From Thermoanaerobaculales bacterium (GTDB lineage Bacteria > Acidobacteriota > Thermoanaerobaculia > Thermoanaerobaculales > Sulfomarinibacteraceae), in contig JALOLD010000009.1 of NCBI GenBank assembly GCA_025456145.1, positions 1 to 64,000 of the forward strand: 64,000 bases of DNA, written 5' to 3'. A program made the position numbers and the translations under genes. Below, one piece after another: positions 25,309 through 34,490 of the stretch (its first letter is position 1; each line of letters opens with the position of its first letter). Under the pieces are notes generated by a model, which saw only the letters and a program-made list of their open reading frames with translations, was not told the DNA's origin and ran no database searches.

Positions 25309-27480
25309 TCAGCTCAGCCGCTGCCTGATGACGAGGACGCCGGCTCCGGCGAGCACCAGCACCAGAAGCAGCCGACCCAGGCCCCCGAGGTCCGGGACCT
25401 GGTTCACCGGACCGCCGATGCCCACCGTCGTTGGATCGTCGTCCGGGATCGTGCTGGGGTCGTTGGTCGGCTCGCTCGGCAGGGTGTCGCTGTGGACGAT
25501 TCCCTGGTTCGAGATCTGGGTCGTTCCCGGAGGAATCGTGAGATTGACGATGACGTCGAACACGACGATCACGCTCTGCCCCACGTTCAGATTGCCGATC
25601 ACGACCTCCACCGACAGGTCGCCGGCACCGTTGCCGACCGTCACCGTCCCCTGAGTCGAGGTCACCGAGCCGACCACCAGCGTCGTCAACGGGTCCGGGG
25701 TGTCCTGGAGCACGACATTCTCGATCACGGTGTCACCGTCATTGATGATCGTGATGGTGTAGCGGAGCACGTCGCCCGGGTCGGCGAGCTGGTTGCCGCC
25801 CGGATCAAAGACGATCTCGACCTCCTTGAGAGCCTCGAGAGACGGGTTCGACGGGACATCCACCGGTGTGGTGTCGGAGCTGGTGTTGTTGCCCGGGGTC
25901 GGGTCCGCGCCGTTGGCGCCGTCGTCGGCGACGGTCGCGGTGTTGCTCACCAGGACGAAGCCCGGCGGCACCGGGTTGTCCACGGTCACGGCGAAGTCCG
26001 CCGATCCCGAGGCGCCCGCTGCAAGAGCACCGATCGCCAGCGTGCAGACGCTGCCCGCTCCGGTCCCCGGCACGCACACCCAGCCCGCCGTGCTCGCCCC
26101 CGCGTTGAAGGTCGTGCCCGCCGGCACCGTGTCGGAAAGCACCACCCCCGTCGCGTCCTGGTTGCCCGTGTTCTGATAGCTCAGCGTGTAGACGATCACA
26201 CCGCCCGGCACCGTCGTGATCCCGCCGTCGTCCTTGACGATCGTCAGGTCCGGCGCCGCGTTGACCGGCGTCACCGTCGGATCGTCGTCGGGCACCGTGT
26301 CCGGGTCGTTCGTCGGCTCCGGCCCGAGCTCGTTCGAGCTCACCGTGCCCTGGTTCGAGATCTCGGTCACACCCGCCGCCAGCGGGTTGTCGATCACCAC
26401 GTGGAAGCTGATCGTCACCGATCCCGCCGCCGCGATCGTGCCGACGGTCACCTGGACCGGGTCCTCGCTGTCCACCGTGCCCTGGCTCGTCGCCACCGAC
26501 CCCGCCACCACCGTCGTGTTCGCCGGAATCGGGTCCGTGAAGACCACCCCCGTCGCGTCCGTGTTGCCCGTGTTGCTGATCACCACCGTGTACGACAGCG
26601 TGTCCCCCGGCGACACGTCGCCACTGCCGTCCGCGTCGATCAGCAGCGTGTCCGTCTTGTCCGCCTCGAGCACCGGCTCCGCCGTCATCGGCGTCACCGT
26701 CGGGTCGTCGTCCGGCGCCGTGTCCGGGTCGTTCGTCGGCTCGTCCGGGTGGTTCCCCGCCGACACCACACCCTGGTTCGCGACCTGCGTCACACCGCCC
26801 GGCAGCGGGTTGTCCACCAGCACGTCGAAGATGATCGTCACCGACCCGCCCGCCGCAATGTCACCGATGGTGACGTCCACCGGGTCTTCACCGTTGACCG
26901 TGCCCTGCGTCGTCGTCACCGACCCCGCCACCACCGTCGTGTACGTCGGGATCGGGTCCGTGAAGAAGACCGCCGTCGCCGCGGTGTTGCCGCTGTTCGT
27001 GATCACCACCGTGTAGCGCAGGGTGTCCCCGGGCGACGGAATCCCGTTGCCGTCCGCGTCGATGAACAGCGCATCAGCCTTGTCCGCCTCGAGCACCGGG
27101 GCCGCCGTCACCGTCGTCGACGTCGGGTCGTCGTCCGGCAGCGTCTCCGGATCGTTCGTCGGCTCGTCCGGCGTCTCGTTCGTCGTCACCGTGCCCTGGT
27201 TCGCGACGCTCGTCACACCCACCGGCAGCGGGCTGTCGATCGTCACCCGGAAGGTGATCGTCGCCGTCCCGCTGACCGCGACCGTGCCCACGTCGACACC
27301 CACCGAGGCGTCGCCCGCGGTGTTGCCGCTCGTCACCACGCCCTGCGTCGTCGTCACCGACCCCACCACCAGCGCCGTGTTCGCGTCCGGCGTGTCCGCG
27401 AAGGTGACTCCCGTCAGGTCCATGTTCCCGGTGTTCGTGATCACCACCGTGTACTCGAGCGTGTCCCCAGGCGACGGCAC
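25309..27480 (-). CDS. DUF11 repeat surface protein, C-terminal part (separated by a frameshift)
   Basis: 723 codons that continue the upstream ORF in a different frame. It contains about five DUF11 repeats of roughly 140 aa, each with IDADGxGxxSPGDTLxYTVVITNTGN, a short TTQGTV strand, and DEPTNDPxTxPDDDPT. The end, VNQVPDLGGLGRLLLVLVLAGAGVLVIRQRLS, is a hydrophobic helix with basic tail, similar to IPTL/PEP-CTERM sorting signals, and would anchor or sort the protein. The GTG shown as start by the track is only the first start codon after the break, not a real initiation site. With the N-terminal part it would form one protein of about 2,150 aa. Confidence 0.75.
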   Translation of the reverse strand: MPSPGDTLEYTVVITNTGNMDLTGVTFADTPDANTALVVGSVTTTQGVVTSGNTAGDASVGVDVGTVAVSGTATITFRVTIDSPLPVGVTSVANQGTVTTNETPDEPTNDPETLPDDDPTSTTVTAAPVLEADKADALFIDADGNGIPSPGDTLRYTVVITNSGNTAATAVFFTDPIPTYTTVVAGSVTTTQGTVNGEDPVDVTIGDIAAGGSVTIIFDVLVDNPLPGGVTQVANQGVVSAGNHPDEPTNDPDTAPDDDPTVTPMTAEPVLEADKTDTLLIDADGSGDVSPGDTLSYTVVISNTGNTDATGVVFTDPIPANTTVVAGSVATSQGTVDSEDPVQVTVGTIAAAGSVTISFHVVIDNPLAAGVTEISNQGTVSSNELGPEPTNDPDTVPDDDPTVTPVNAAPDLTIVKDDGGITTVPGGVIVYTLSYQNTGNQDATGVVLSDTVPAGTTFNAGASTAGWVCVPGTGAGSVCTLAIGALAAGASGSADFAVTVDNPVPPGFVLVSNTATVADDGANGADPTPGNNTSSDTTPVDVPSNPSLEALKEVEIVFDPGGNQLADPGDVLRYTITIINDGDTVIENVVLQDTPDPLTTLVVGSVTSTQGTVTVGNGAGDLSVEVVIGNLNVGQSVIVVFDVIVNLTIPPGTTQISNQGIVHSDTLPSEPTNDPSTIPDDDPTTVGIGGPVNQVPDLGGLGRLLLVLVLAGAGVLVIRQRLS

Positions 27481-30400
27481 GCCGTCGCCATCAGCGTCGA
27501 TCGCCAGCCCGGCGTCACCGTCGGATCGCCCGCCGGAGCAGTGTCCGGGTCGTCCGTCGGCACCGAGATCCCGCCGTCCCCCGTCACCAGACCCTGGTTC
27601 GCGACCACCGTCGCCCCCGCCGGGAAAGGCGAGCCCACCACCACGTCAAACGTGATCGTCACCGACCCCGACGCCGCCAGCGTCCCGATCGAGACGCCCA
27701 CCGAGATGTCGCCCGCCGTGTTGCCCGCGGTCACCACACCCTGCGTCGTCGTCACCGACCCCACCACCAGCGCCGTGTTCGCGTCCGGCGTGTCCGCGAA
27801 GACCACGCTCGTCGCCGCCGTCGTCCCCGTGTTCGACACCACCACCGTGTACCGCAGCACATCGCCCGGATCCACCACCCCGTCACCGTCGTTGTCCACG
27901 ACCAAGGCATCCGCCTTCGTCGCCGATACGTCCGGCGCGACCACGTCAAGGGTGTCCGAGCCCGTCGTCGTCCCGACGACCTGGTCCGAGCTCACCACCG
28001 ACGTCGTGTTGGTGTAGCTGCCGGCCACGTCCCCGGTGACGTCGATCGTCACCGCGCAGGCGGTGTTCGCGGCGAGCGTCCCGCCGGCCAGCGTCAACGT
28101 GTCGAATGTGCCGTTCACCGTCGCGGTTCCGCCACAGGTGTTGCTCGTCACCGCCGCGGCGAAGCTCAGCCCCGCCGGCAGGGTGTCCGAAAAGCCCACG
28201 CCGGTGAGACCGACCACCGCGTTGCTGGCGACGGTGATGGTCAGCGCGCTCGATGTCCCCACCGGGATCGGATTGGAGGCGAAGGCCTTGGCGATGGTCG
28301 GCTCGGCCACCGGAACCGTCACCGTCGCCGAGTCGGGGGGCGAGTCGATCCCGCCCGTGCTCGCGAAGGCGGTGTTGGTCACCCCGAGGTTGGTCACGTC
28401 GGAGGGTTGGGTCGTGTAGCTGCCGGTGCAGACGAGAACCTCGGCGGGGTCGAAGAAGTTGTCGTTGTTGCCGATCGTCGTCAGCGACGGACACGAGGCG
28501 CCCGGGACCAGCGGATCGGTGATGGTCACCGGTCCGGCGAGGATCGCGTTGCCGGTGTTGGTGACCGTGAAGGTGTAGCTGATGACTTGGCCGGCCGCGG
28601 TGAAGGTGAGCGGGCTCGCGGTCTTGGCGAGATCGAGCTCGGCGGTGGCGTAGGTCGCGGTGTCGGTGGTCGGTCCCGGCACCTCGGCGGACACCACGCT
28701 CGCCGTGTTGGTCCGCACCCCGGCAAGGGTGGTGACCGGGCCGACGATGCACACCGCGATGTGCGCCGTCGGAAATGTCGCGTCGGCAACGGGCAGCGTT
28801 GCCGGCCAGGTGCAGCCCGACAGGTTGAGCATCGGGTCGCTGACCGCGATGCCGGTCAGCGGGACCTCGCCGGTGTTTTCGACGGTGAGCCTGTACCAGA
28901 CCTGGTCGCCGGCTGTCACCGCCAGGTAGTCCGACCACGCCCCGTCGAGGTCTCCGGTCGGTCCGATCTCCTTGCGGAAGGCGAGGCTCGGAATCGGCTG
29001 GTCGATGACCACGGTGTCGGAGGCGGTCAGACCGTTGCTGACGGTCGCTCCGCCGACCACGTGCGAGACCGGGCTCGAGGTGTTCGGGTAGACCCCTGCG
29101 GGTCCGGTGACGTCGACCGACACGGTGCAGGTGCCGCCCGCGCCGATCGCGCCGCCGGTGAAGCTCACCGACCCGGCGCCGGGGACGGCGGTGAGCGTGC
29201 CGGCGCACGTCGACGACCCGTTCGCCGGCGTCGCGACCACCAGGCCCGCGGGGAAGGTGTCGGAGAAGCTGACACCGACGATGCCGGCGTCCGGGTTGGG
29301 GTTGCTGATCGTGAACGACAGCACCGAGGCGTCGCCCGGGGTGACGCCGAGCAGGACCAGGTTCGGGTCGAAGTCCTTGGCGATGGTCGGCGGCGCGAGG
29401 ACGTCGAGCTGCGCCTGCGCGATGCCGGTCGCGAGATCGGTGTTGTACCCGGACTCGGCGGCGTAGATCGCGTCGCTGAGGTTGAGCTGCGAGCCCACCG
29501 CCAACGCGGTCACGTCGACCGTCAGGGTGCACGAGGCGCCGCCGGCGAGGGCGCCGTCGGTATGCAGCAGGGTCGTGCCGTCGCCCGGATCGAGGCCCCA
29601 GAAGCCGGTGCAGGTCCCACCGAAGGTGCCGGGAACGAGCGCGAGGCTCGAGGGGAGCGTGTCGCGCACCATGATGCCGGTCAGGGGGTCGGCCGGGTTC
29701 GGGTTGGTGATGCCGAAGGTCAAGGTCGACTGCTGCCCGACACCGATCGGGTTCGGCGAGAAGGACTTGCTGATCGTCGGCGGGACCCTGCCCGGAATTG
29801 GCGGCGGCGGCGGAACCTCGACGCAGTAGAGCCCGCGGAAGCGGACCAGGTCGACGAAGACGGCGTGGCCGTTGTTGTTCTGCCCCGAGCTGTAGACGTA
29901 GAGGCGGAACCGGGTGCTTCCGGTCGGGTTCAAACCGGTGGTGATGGTCACCGGCCCGAAGGGGAGCCAGACGTTGGCCGACCCCAGCGAGTACACCGGA
30001 CCCGCGGTCTCGGTGCCGGTGACCGGCCCGTAGTAGAGCTGGATGCTCTGGGCCCCCTGCGATGTCCGACGCCCCTGGAAGTCCAGCGTGATCTCGTCGA
30101 GCCCGGTGGTGTCGACGACGAGCTCGAAGTACTCGTCGTTGCCGAGCACGAGGGCGCCCTGGGAGATGTAGTCCGAGCTCCAGGAACCCGTACCGACGTC
30201 CGATGTGTCGGTCTCGATGGTCGGCGTCAAGCCGGCGCCGGCGGCGGCGCTGGCAGTGACGAGATTGACCGACGGCGCGGGCGCGGTTGTGCTCGAGCCG
30301 ACCGGGAACCGCCACAGCGCGAGCTCCGCGAGGTCGTTGCAGCTCAGCACGGGCGGCGGCGTGGCGCTGACCTCGAGGGTGGCCGTTGCGCTTTCGCCGG

Positions 30401-31724
30401 TGTCGAAGCCGCCGATGAAGAGGTTGTTCGACGTGTTGTCGTAGGTCCCGGCGGCGGCCGCCGTGACATCGACCAGCAGGGTGCAGCTGCCGTTGGCGCT
30501 GATGGTGCCGTCGTCGAACGCCAGGACGGTGTCCGCGGCGAGCGGGCTCCAGATGCCGCCGCAGGTGGTGCTCGCGTTCGGCGGGCTGGCGACCTCGAGA
30601 CCGGCGGGGAGGTTGTCGATGAAGTTGTAGCCCGAGATCTCGATGGGGTTGGGATTGGAGATCGTGAAGCGCAGCCGCGAGCTGTCGCCGATGCCGATGA
30701 CATCGGGGACGAAGCGCTTCGAGATGCTCGACTCGGTCGGATCGTAGGTGGCCAGGCTGCCCGGCGACTCGCTGTAGTCGGTGTTGTAGTGGAAGCTGCC
30801 GCCGGAGCGGTCGTAGATGAGGGCCTCGAGACCGACCCGGTCGCCGCCGGTACTGATGATCCGGATCTCGTAGACCGTGACCACGGTGCCGCCGGCCTTG
30901 CCGTCGGCGAGGCACGAGAGGTAGTTCGGGCTGTCCGGGTCGCTGTCCCAGAGACAGCCGTCGGCCCAGAGGCTCGGGTTCGGTACCGGCACGCGCGACG
31001 GCGGCGCCGTGAGGTCGGTGTAGGTGGTCGAGACCGACATCACCTGGAAGATCGTGTTCGACAGGGTGATGAACGACTGGAGCTCCTCGTACGCCGTGGA
31101 CGTCGCCGTGGTCAGCTCGAAGAAGTAGGTCTCGTTGATGGCGAGGCTGATCGTGCCGCCGGATCCGAGGACCTGCCAGTCGCTCTGGTCCTGCTGCTGT
31201 CCCCAGCGGATTTGCTCGGTGGTGTTGCGGTTCTGCGAAACCAGGTACTCCACGAAGATCTGTCGCGGGCTCGGGGAGAAGCCGGTTTCGACGCCGTCGC
31301 TGGCCTGAATCACGTACTCCCGCGACTGCCCGAACGCCGCCGCCGATCGTGTCAGCTGGAGCTCGAAGTAGGCGTCGACGCACTCTCCGGCGCCGATGAC
31401 GGGGAACGCGAGAGAGGTCAGTGAAGAAGGACGAAGGTTGATGAAGGGGTCCCCCGGACCGAAGTCCCAGCCGTTCCCGTTCCCGTCGGGCCACACGAAA
31501 CCGACGGTGACGTTCGTCGTCGCGACCGCCGAGCACACCTCGGCGCCCACCGGAAACAGCTCCGGACCGCTGGTCAGCGGCCGGTTGCTGTCGAGGCCGA
31601 CCACGTCCCAGGTGATGGGAGTGACCGTGATCTGTGCCGACGCCTGCCCCGCGACGAAGAGGCCGCCGACCGCGAGAATCAAAGCGAGGCAGCGCGCGCC
31701 CACCGAGTGATGAGTCTGAGACAT
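27441..31724 (-). CDS. Giant DUF11 repeat surface protein, N-terminal part
   Basis: 1,427 codons. A signal peptide (CLALILAVGGLFVAGQASAQ) leads to a ~300-aa N-terminal domain I do not recognise. After it come several DUF11-type repeats (ISKRFVPDVIGIGDSSRLRFTISNPNP, ISKSFSPNPIGVGQQSTLTFGITNPNP, IAKDFDPNLV) with one interposed beta-sandwich-like region (residues ~470-640). DUF11 domains are immunoglobulin-like spacers in adhesins and stalk-like surface proteins. The ATG at 31724 has GAGG 7 nt upstream. Near 27505 the frame is lost: compared with neighbouring repeats 40 nt are missing, and the last ~20 residues (GWRSTLMATACRRLG...) are out of frame. Without the C-terminal part it would have no membrane anchor. 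Confidence 0.85.
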   Translation of the reverse strand: MSQTHHSVGARCLALILAVGGLFVAGQASAQITVTPITWDVVGLDSNRPLTSGPELFPVGAEVCSAVATTNVTVGFVWPDGNGNGWDFGPGDPFINLRPSSLTSLAFPVIGAGECVDAYFELQLTRSAAAFGQSREYVIQASDGVETGFSPSPRQIFVEYLVSQNRNTTEQIRWGQQQDQSDWQVLGSGGTISLAINETYFFELTTATSTAYEELQSFITLSNTIFQVMSVSTTYTDLTAPPSRVPVPNPSLWADGCLWDSDPDSPNYLSCLADGKAGGTVVTVYEIRIISTGGDRVGLEALIYDRSGGSFHYNTDYSESPGSLATYDPTESSISKRFVPDVIGIGDSSRLRFTISNPNPIEISGYNFIDNLPAGLEVASPPNASTTCGGIWSPLAADTVLAFDDGTISANGSCTLLVDVTAAAAGTYDNTSNNLFIGGFDTGESATATLEVSATPPPVLSCNDLAELALWRFPVGSSTTAPAPSVNLVTASAAAGAGLTPTIETDTSDVGTGSWSSDYISQGALVLGNDEYFELVVDTTGLDEITLDFQGRRTSQGAQSIQLYYGPVTGTETAGPVYSLGSANVWLPFGPVTITTGLNPTGSTRFRLYVYSSGQNNNGHAVFVDLVRFRGLYCVEVPPPPPIPGRVPPTISKSFSPNPIGVGQQSTLTFGITNPNPADPLTGIMVRDTLPSSLALVPGTFGGTCTGFWGLDPGDGTTLLHTDGALAGGASCTLTVDVTALAVGSQLNLSDAIYAAESGYNTDLATGIAQAQLDVLAPPTIAKDFDPNLVLLGVTPGDASVLSFTISNPNPDAGIVGVSFSDTFPAGLVVATPANGSSTCAGTLTAVPGAGSVSFTGGAIGAGGTCTVSVDVTGPAGVYPNTSSPVSHVVGGATVSNGLTASDTVVIDQPIPSLAFRKEIGPTGDLDGAWSDYLAVTAGDQVWYRLTVENTGEVPLTGIAVSDPMLNLSGCTWPATLPVADATFPTAHIAVCIVGPVTTLAGVRTNTASVVSAEVPGPTTDTATYATAELDLAKTASPLTFTAAGQVISYTFTVTNTGNAILAGPVTITDPLVPGASCPSLTTIGNNDNFFDPAEVLVCTGSYTTQPSDVTNLGVTNTAFASTGGIDSPPDSATVTVPVAEPTIAKAFASNPIPVGTSSALTITVASNAVVGLTGVGFSDTLPAGLSFAAAVTSNTCGGTATVNGTFDTLTLAGGTLAANTACAVTIDVTGDVAGSYTNTTSVVSSDQVVGTTTGSDTLDVVAPDVSATKADALVVDNDGDGVVDPGDVLRYTVVVSNTGTTAATSVVFADTPDANTALVVGSVTTTQGVVTAGNTAGDISVGVSIGTLAASGSVTITFDVVVGSPFPAGATVVANQGLVTGDGGISVPTDDPDTAPAGDPTVTPGWRSTLMATACRRLGTRSSTRW

Positions 31725-31958
31725 GGATGACCTCGTTTTCCTTCGGAGTTGTTCACGATTCGCCTACGTGATCCGGGTCAGGCCCGCCCGCTCGGCCCTC
31801 ACGACCGCTCAGCGCGGTCGCGGCCGGGGAATCAGCCGCTGTGCGGATCGCCCTCCACAACGAGCCAGTGGCAAGATTTGTGCCTAAGGGAGAATCATTC
31901 CTGGAGGCCGGGCATCGACCCTGCCGTCCCTTCTCGAGACACTCCGCCGGCGCGCGTA
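31725..31958. other. Intergenic DNA upstream of the DUF11 gene
   Basis: It contains the short palindrome GACCGCTCAGCGCGGTC. No clear promoter pair or gene is seen. Confidence 0.4.
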
Positions 31959-32207
31959 CTACCTCGGGACACCGTCGGTGGTGTCACAGGGCGCCGTCGA
32001 GCACCTCTCCGGAGGGAAGATCCTACCCTCGACCGGATGGCGGCGCGAGCACGACTTGCGTACCAGGTCGGTGAGGAAGCGGTTGATCTCGTCGGAGGAG
32101 AGCTCCTTCGGGTGGCGGCGGGTGAAGGCGAAGAAGCGGCGGACCCAGGCGAGGTAGGCCTGCTCGGTGCGCAGCGAGTAGTGGCGGACGCGGATCGCCC
32201 GGCGCAT
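31959..32207 (-). pseudogene. Truncated integron-integrase-like tyrosine recombinase (N-terminal domain only)
   Basis: An 82-codon frame begins MRRAIRVRHYSLRTEQAYLAWVRRFFAFTRRHPKELSSDEINRFLTDLV. This matches the N-terminal SAM-like domain of IntI-type integrases, whose hallmark is HYSLRTEQAYxxWVRxF. Reading back from the ATG adds PEAPRLVEQ in frame, also integrase-like, before a stop. After FLTDLV (about nt 32073) similarity ends and the rest is unrelated; the catalytic domain with its Arg/His/Tyr residues is absent. It is therefore a remnant, next to a large hexamer array and 1.7 kb from a toxin-antitoxin pair. Confidence 0.72.
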
Positions 32208-32474
32208 CTGCTCGACAAGGCGGGGCGCCTCGGGTTGGGGTCGCGGCCGGGTGGGCGACGACGTTCATGGTGTAAAGGGAGTGTAAGTCTGTGGAACGCG
32301 GATGTCAAGGGAGGCGGTGCGGGAAGACCCCGCGTCCGAGTCCGCGTCCGCGTCCGCGTCCGAACTCCGCCCTCGAACGCCTGAGCGATCGAGGGCGGCG
32401 CCGGGGGTGGGATGCAGGTGAGAGGTCCGTACCGGGGAGACGTTCGTGATCGCCGTCGTGGCGTCGTGTCGGAC

Positions 32475-32760
32475 GCGGGGGAGGACATCGCATCGGACGC
32501 GGGATATCGCATCGGATGCGGACTCGGACGCGGACGCGGACGCGGGACATCGCATCGGACGCGGACTCGGACGCGGACGCGGACGCGGGACATCGCATCG
32601 GACGCGGACTCGGACGCGGACGCGGACGCGGGGCATCGCAACGGACGCGGACGCGGACGCGGGACATTGCATCGGACGCGGACTCGGACGCGGACTCGGA
32701 CGCGGACTCGGACGCGGGACAGGGCATCGCATCGGACGCGGACGCGGACGCGGACATCGG
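32475..32760 (-). repeat. Long hexanucleotide array with 43-nt higher-order unit
   Basis: Units of GCATC-GGACGC-GGACTC-(GGACGC)3-GGGACATC, 43 nt long, occur at least twice almost perfectly with a third slightly changed, plus shorter and longer variants. On the minus strand each unit boundary reads TCCGATGCGATGTCCCGCGTCC. Confidence 0.85.
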
Positions 32761-32773
32761 GAGGGCATTCGGC

Positions 32774-32779
32774 TATCCT
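32774..32779 (+). promoter_or_regulatory. -10 box (TATCCT) 6 nt before the ATG at 32786
   Basis: TATCCT, GACCTG, ATG; no Shine-Dalgarno sequence. Confidence 0.45.
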
Positions 32780-32785
32780 GACCTG

Positions 32786-33904
32786 ATGAAGATTGACGAG
32801 CTCCCCACCCCGTGCGCGCTGGTCGATCTCGACCGGCTCGAGGCCAACGCCGAGCGGATGGCGGAGCGGGCGCACGAGCTCGGGGTGCGGCTGCGGCCCC
32901 ACGTCAAGACCCACAAGTGCGTCGAGGCGGCGCGGATCCAGACCAGGGGGCACTTCGGCGGGATCACGGTGTCGACGCTGGCCGAGGCGCGCGGGTTCGT
33001 GGAGGCCGGGTTCACCGACCTCACCTACGCCGTCCCGGTGGCGCCGCAGAGGCTCGCGGAGGTGGTCGAGCTCGGCGCGCGGGTCGAGCGGCTCGCTGTG
33101 CTCGTCGACCACCTCGACACGGTCCGGGCGATCGAGGAGGTGGGACGTACCCACTCGGTCGTGCTCCCGGTGTGGCTCAAGCTCGACTGCGGGCTGCACC
33201 GGTCGGGGGTCGACCCCGAGGCGGAGGCGTCGGTGGTTCTCGCGCAGCGCCTGGCGGCGTCGCCGCAGATCGACTTCCGGGGCGTGCTCACCCACGCCGG
33301 CCAGTCGTACCGCGCGACCGGCCGCGAGGAGGCCGCGGTGGTCGCGCGCGACGAGTGTCGGGTCAGCCGCGCTTTCGTCAACCGGCTCGCCGAGGACGGC
33401 ATCGCCGTCCCCGAGGTCAGCATCGGCTCGACCCCGACCATGACCTCGGCCGACGATCTCGCCGGGGTCGACGAGATCCGCCCCGGCAACTACCTCTTCT
33501 TCGACGCCTTCCAAGCGGCGATCGGGAGCTGCGGCCTCGAGGACGTCGCCTTCTCGGTCCTCGCCACGGTGGTCAGCGCCTTCCCCGAGCGGCAGCGCGC
33601 GGTGGTCGACGCCGGCGCCCTCGCGCTGTCGAAGGACCCCGGTCCGACCCACGTCGACCCGGCGTGCGGCTTCGGCCGGCCGGTCGCTACCGAGGACCAG
33701 CACCCGCTGCCCGGTCTCCGGCTGACCTCGCTGTCCCAGGAGCACGGGGTGGTCGAGGGCCCCGGCACGGCGGCGCTCCGTCCCGGGACCCGGCTGCGCA
33801 TCCTGCCCAACCACAGCTGCCTCGCCGCCGCCGGCTTCGACCGCTATCGGGTGGTCCGCGGTCTCGAGGTCGTCGACGTGTGGCGCCCTATCAGGGGGTG
33901 GTGA
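32786..33904 (+). CDS. D-threonine aldolase / D-serine dehydratase-like PLP enzyme
   Basis: A 372-aa fold-type III (alanine-racemase-like) PLP enzyme. RLRPHVKTHK carries the PLP lysine (Lys41), GVLTHAGQSYRA and IGSTPTMTSA are barrel phosphate-binding segments, and PNHSCLAAAGF near the end supplies His343 and Cys345, the metal-binding pair of D-serine dehydratase and D-threonine aldolase. It cleaves or deaminates D-beta-hydroxy amino acids; which substrate is preferred cannot be told. The track ORF begins far upstream in the repeat array; ATG 32786 is where homology starts and follows the -10 box. The toxin-antitoxin genes follow on the same strand. Confidence 0.88.
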   Translation: MKIDELPTPCALVDLDRLEANAERMAERAHELGVRLRPHVKTHKCVEAARIQTRGHFGGITVSTLAEARGFVEAGFTDLTYAVPVAPQRLAEVVELGARVERLAVLVDHLDTVRAIEEVGRTHSVVLPVWLKLDCGLHRSGVDPEAEASVVLAQRLAASPQIDFRGVLTHAGQSYRATGREEAAVVARDECRVSRAFVNRLAEDGIAVPEVSIGSTPTMTSADDLAGVDEIRPGNYLFFDAFQAAIGSCGLEDVAFSVLATVVSAFPERQRAVVDAGALALSKDPGPTHVDPACGFGRPVATEDQHPLPGLRLTSLSQEHGVVEGPGTAALRPGTRLRILPNHSCLAAAGFDRYRVVRGLEVVDVWRPIRGW

Positions 33905-33932
33905 GGCAGCGCGGCGGCTGGATGCCAAGTCT

Positions 33933-33950
33933 ATTATCATATATGATAAT
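33933..33950. promoter_or_regulatory. 18-bp perfect palindrome overlapping the -10 of the AbiE-like operon
   Basis: ATTATCATATATGATAAT is fully self-complementary. It contains TATGAT (33942-33947) 6 nt before the antitoxin ATG. AT-rich in a GC-rich setting, it is the likely autoregulatory operator of the HTH protein. Confidence 0.72.
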
Positions 33951-33953
33951 ACA

Positions 33954-34490
33954 ATGAGCTCCCACCGCGACCTGTCGCAGCAGATCCGCGCTCGACGTCT
34001 CGAGCTCGGTCTGACCCAGGCCGAGCTGGCGCGCCGCGCTGACACCTCGGTCCCGACCGTCTCCCGGTACGAGGGGGGATGGTCGCGCTTCGAGGTCTCG
34101 ACGCTCCGCAGAATCGCCACCGCGCTGCGCTGTGAGCTGGTCGTCGAGCTCGTGCCGAAGCCCGCCCGATCGGCCGCCCCGAACCCGACCGAGGTCGTCG
34201 AGAGGCTCGGGCGGCTCTTCTGGGATGTCCGGCTCACCGAGGCTCACCTCGCGGAGAACACCGTCTGGGTCGTCGAGCGGGTGCTCGAGCTCGGCGCCCT
34301 CGACGACGTCCGGATGCTGATCGCGCACCTCGGCCGGCCGGCCTTTCTCCGGTGTGCCGCCGAAGCGCGGTTGGCGTCGCCGAGGGCCCGGGCGTTCTGG
34401 GACCGGGTGCTCGAAGGGGAGGGGGTGACATGCACGAGAAGGTTCTCCCGCGAGGAAGCCGCGAGGTTCTGGCGAGGCTCGAGCCCCTGA
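33954..34490 (+). CDS. Xre-type HTH antitoxin fused to a DUF6922-like domain
   Basis: 178 aa. Residues ~8-65 form an Xre helix-turn-helix (QQIRARRLELGLTQAELARRADTSVPTVSRYE). Residues ~85-155 (LFWDVRLTEAHLAENTVWVVERVLELGALDDVRMLIAHLG and SPRARAFWDRVLE) resemble DUF6922, a small domain usually encoded alone in front of AbiEii-type nucleotidyltransferase toxins. The gene therefore seems to join a repressor and the usual small partner in one polypeptide. Its end overlaps the toxin gene by 61 nt. A perfect palindrome sits over its promoter, so autorepression with leaderless expression is likely. Confidence 0.75.
   Translation: MSSHRDLSQQIRARRLELGLTQAELARRADTSVPTVSRYEGGWSRFEVSTLRRIATALRCELVVELVPKPARSAAPNPTEVVERLGRLFWDVRLTEAHLAENTVWVVERVLELGALDDVRMLIAHLGRPAFLRCAAEARLASPRARAFWDRVLEGEGVTCTRRFSREEAARFWRGSSP

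Larger units (their letters stand above)
32208..32785. other. 578-bp gene-free region holding a hexamer repeat array
   Basis: A short array on the left (32325-32365) and a long one (32475-32760) flank about 100 bp of unremarkable DNA. The frames that stay open here are translated repeats (Arg-Val, Ser-Ala, Asp-Ala) and no gene is supported. Confidence 0.7.

Noticed and set aside
25159-28017. 952-aa plus-strand ORF rich in His/Arg/Val opposite the DUF11 repeats
   Set aside because: It is the antisense of the repeated DUF11 coding sequence; its periodicity comes from those repeats.
32475-32760. CRISPR-like array
   Set aside because: The units are contiguous hexamer repeats without unique spacers, and no cas gene is in the window.
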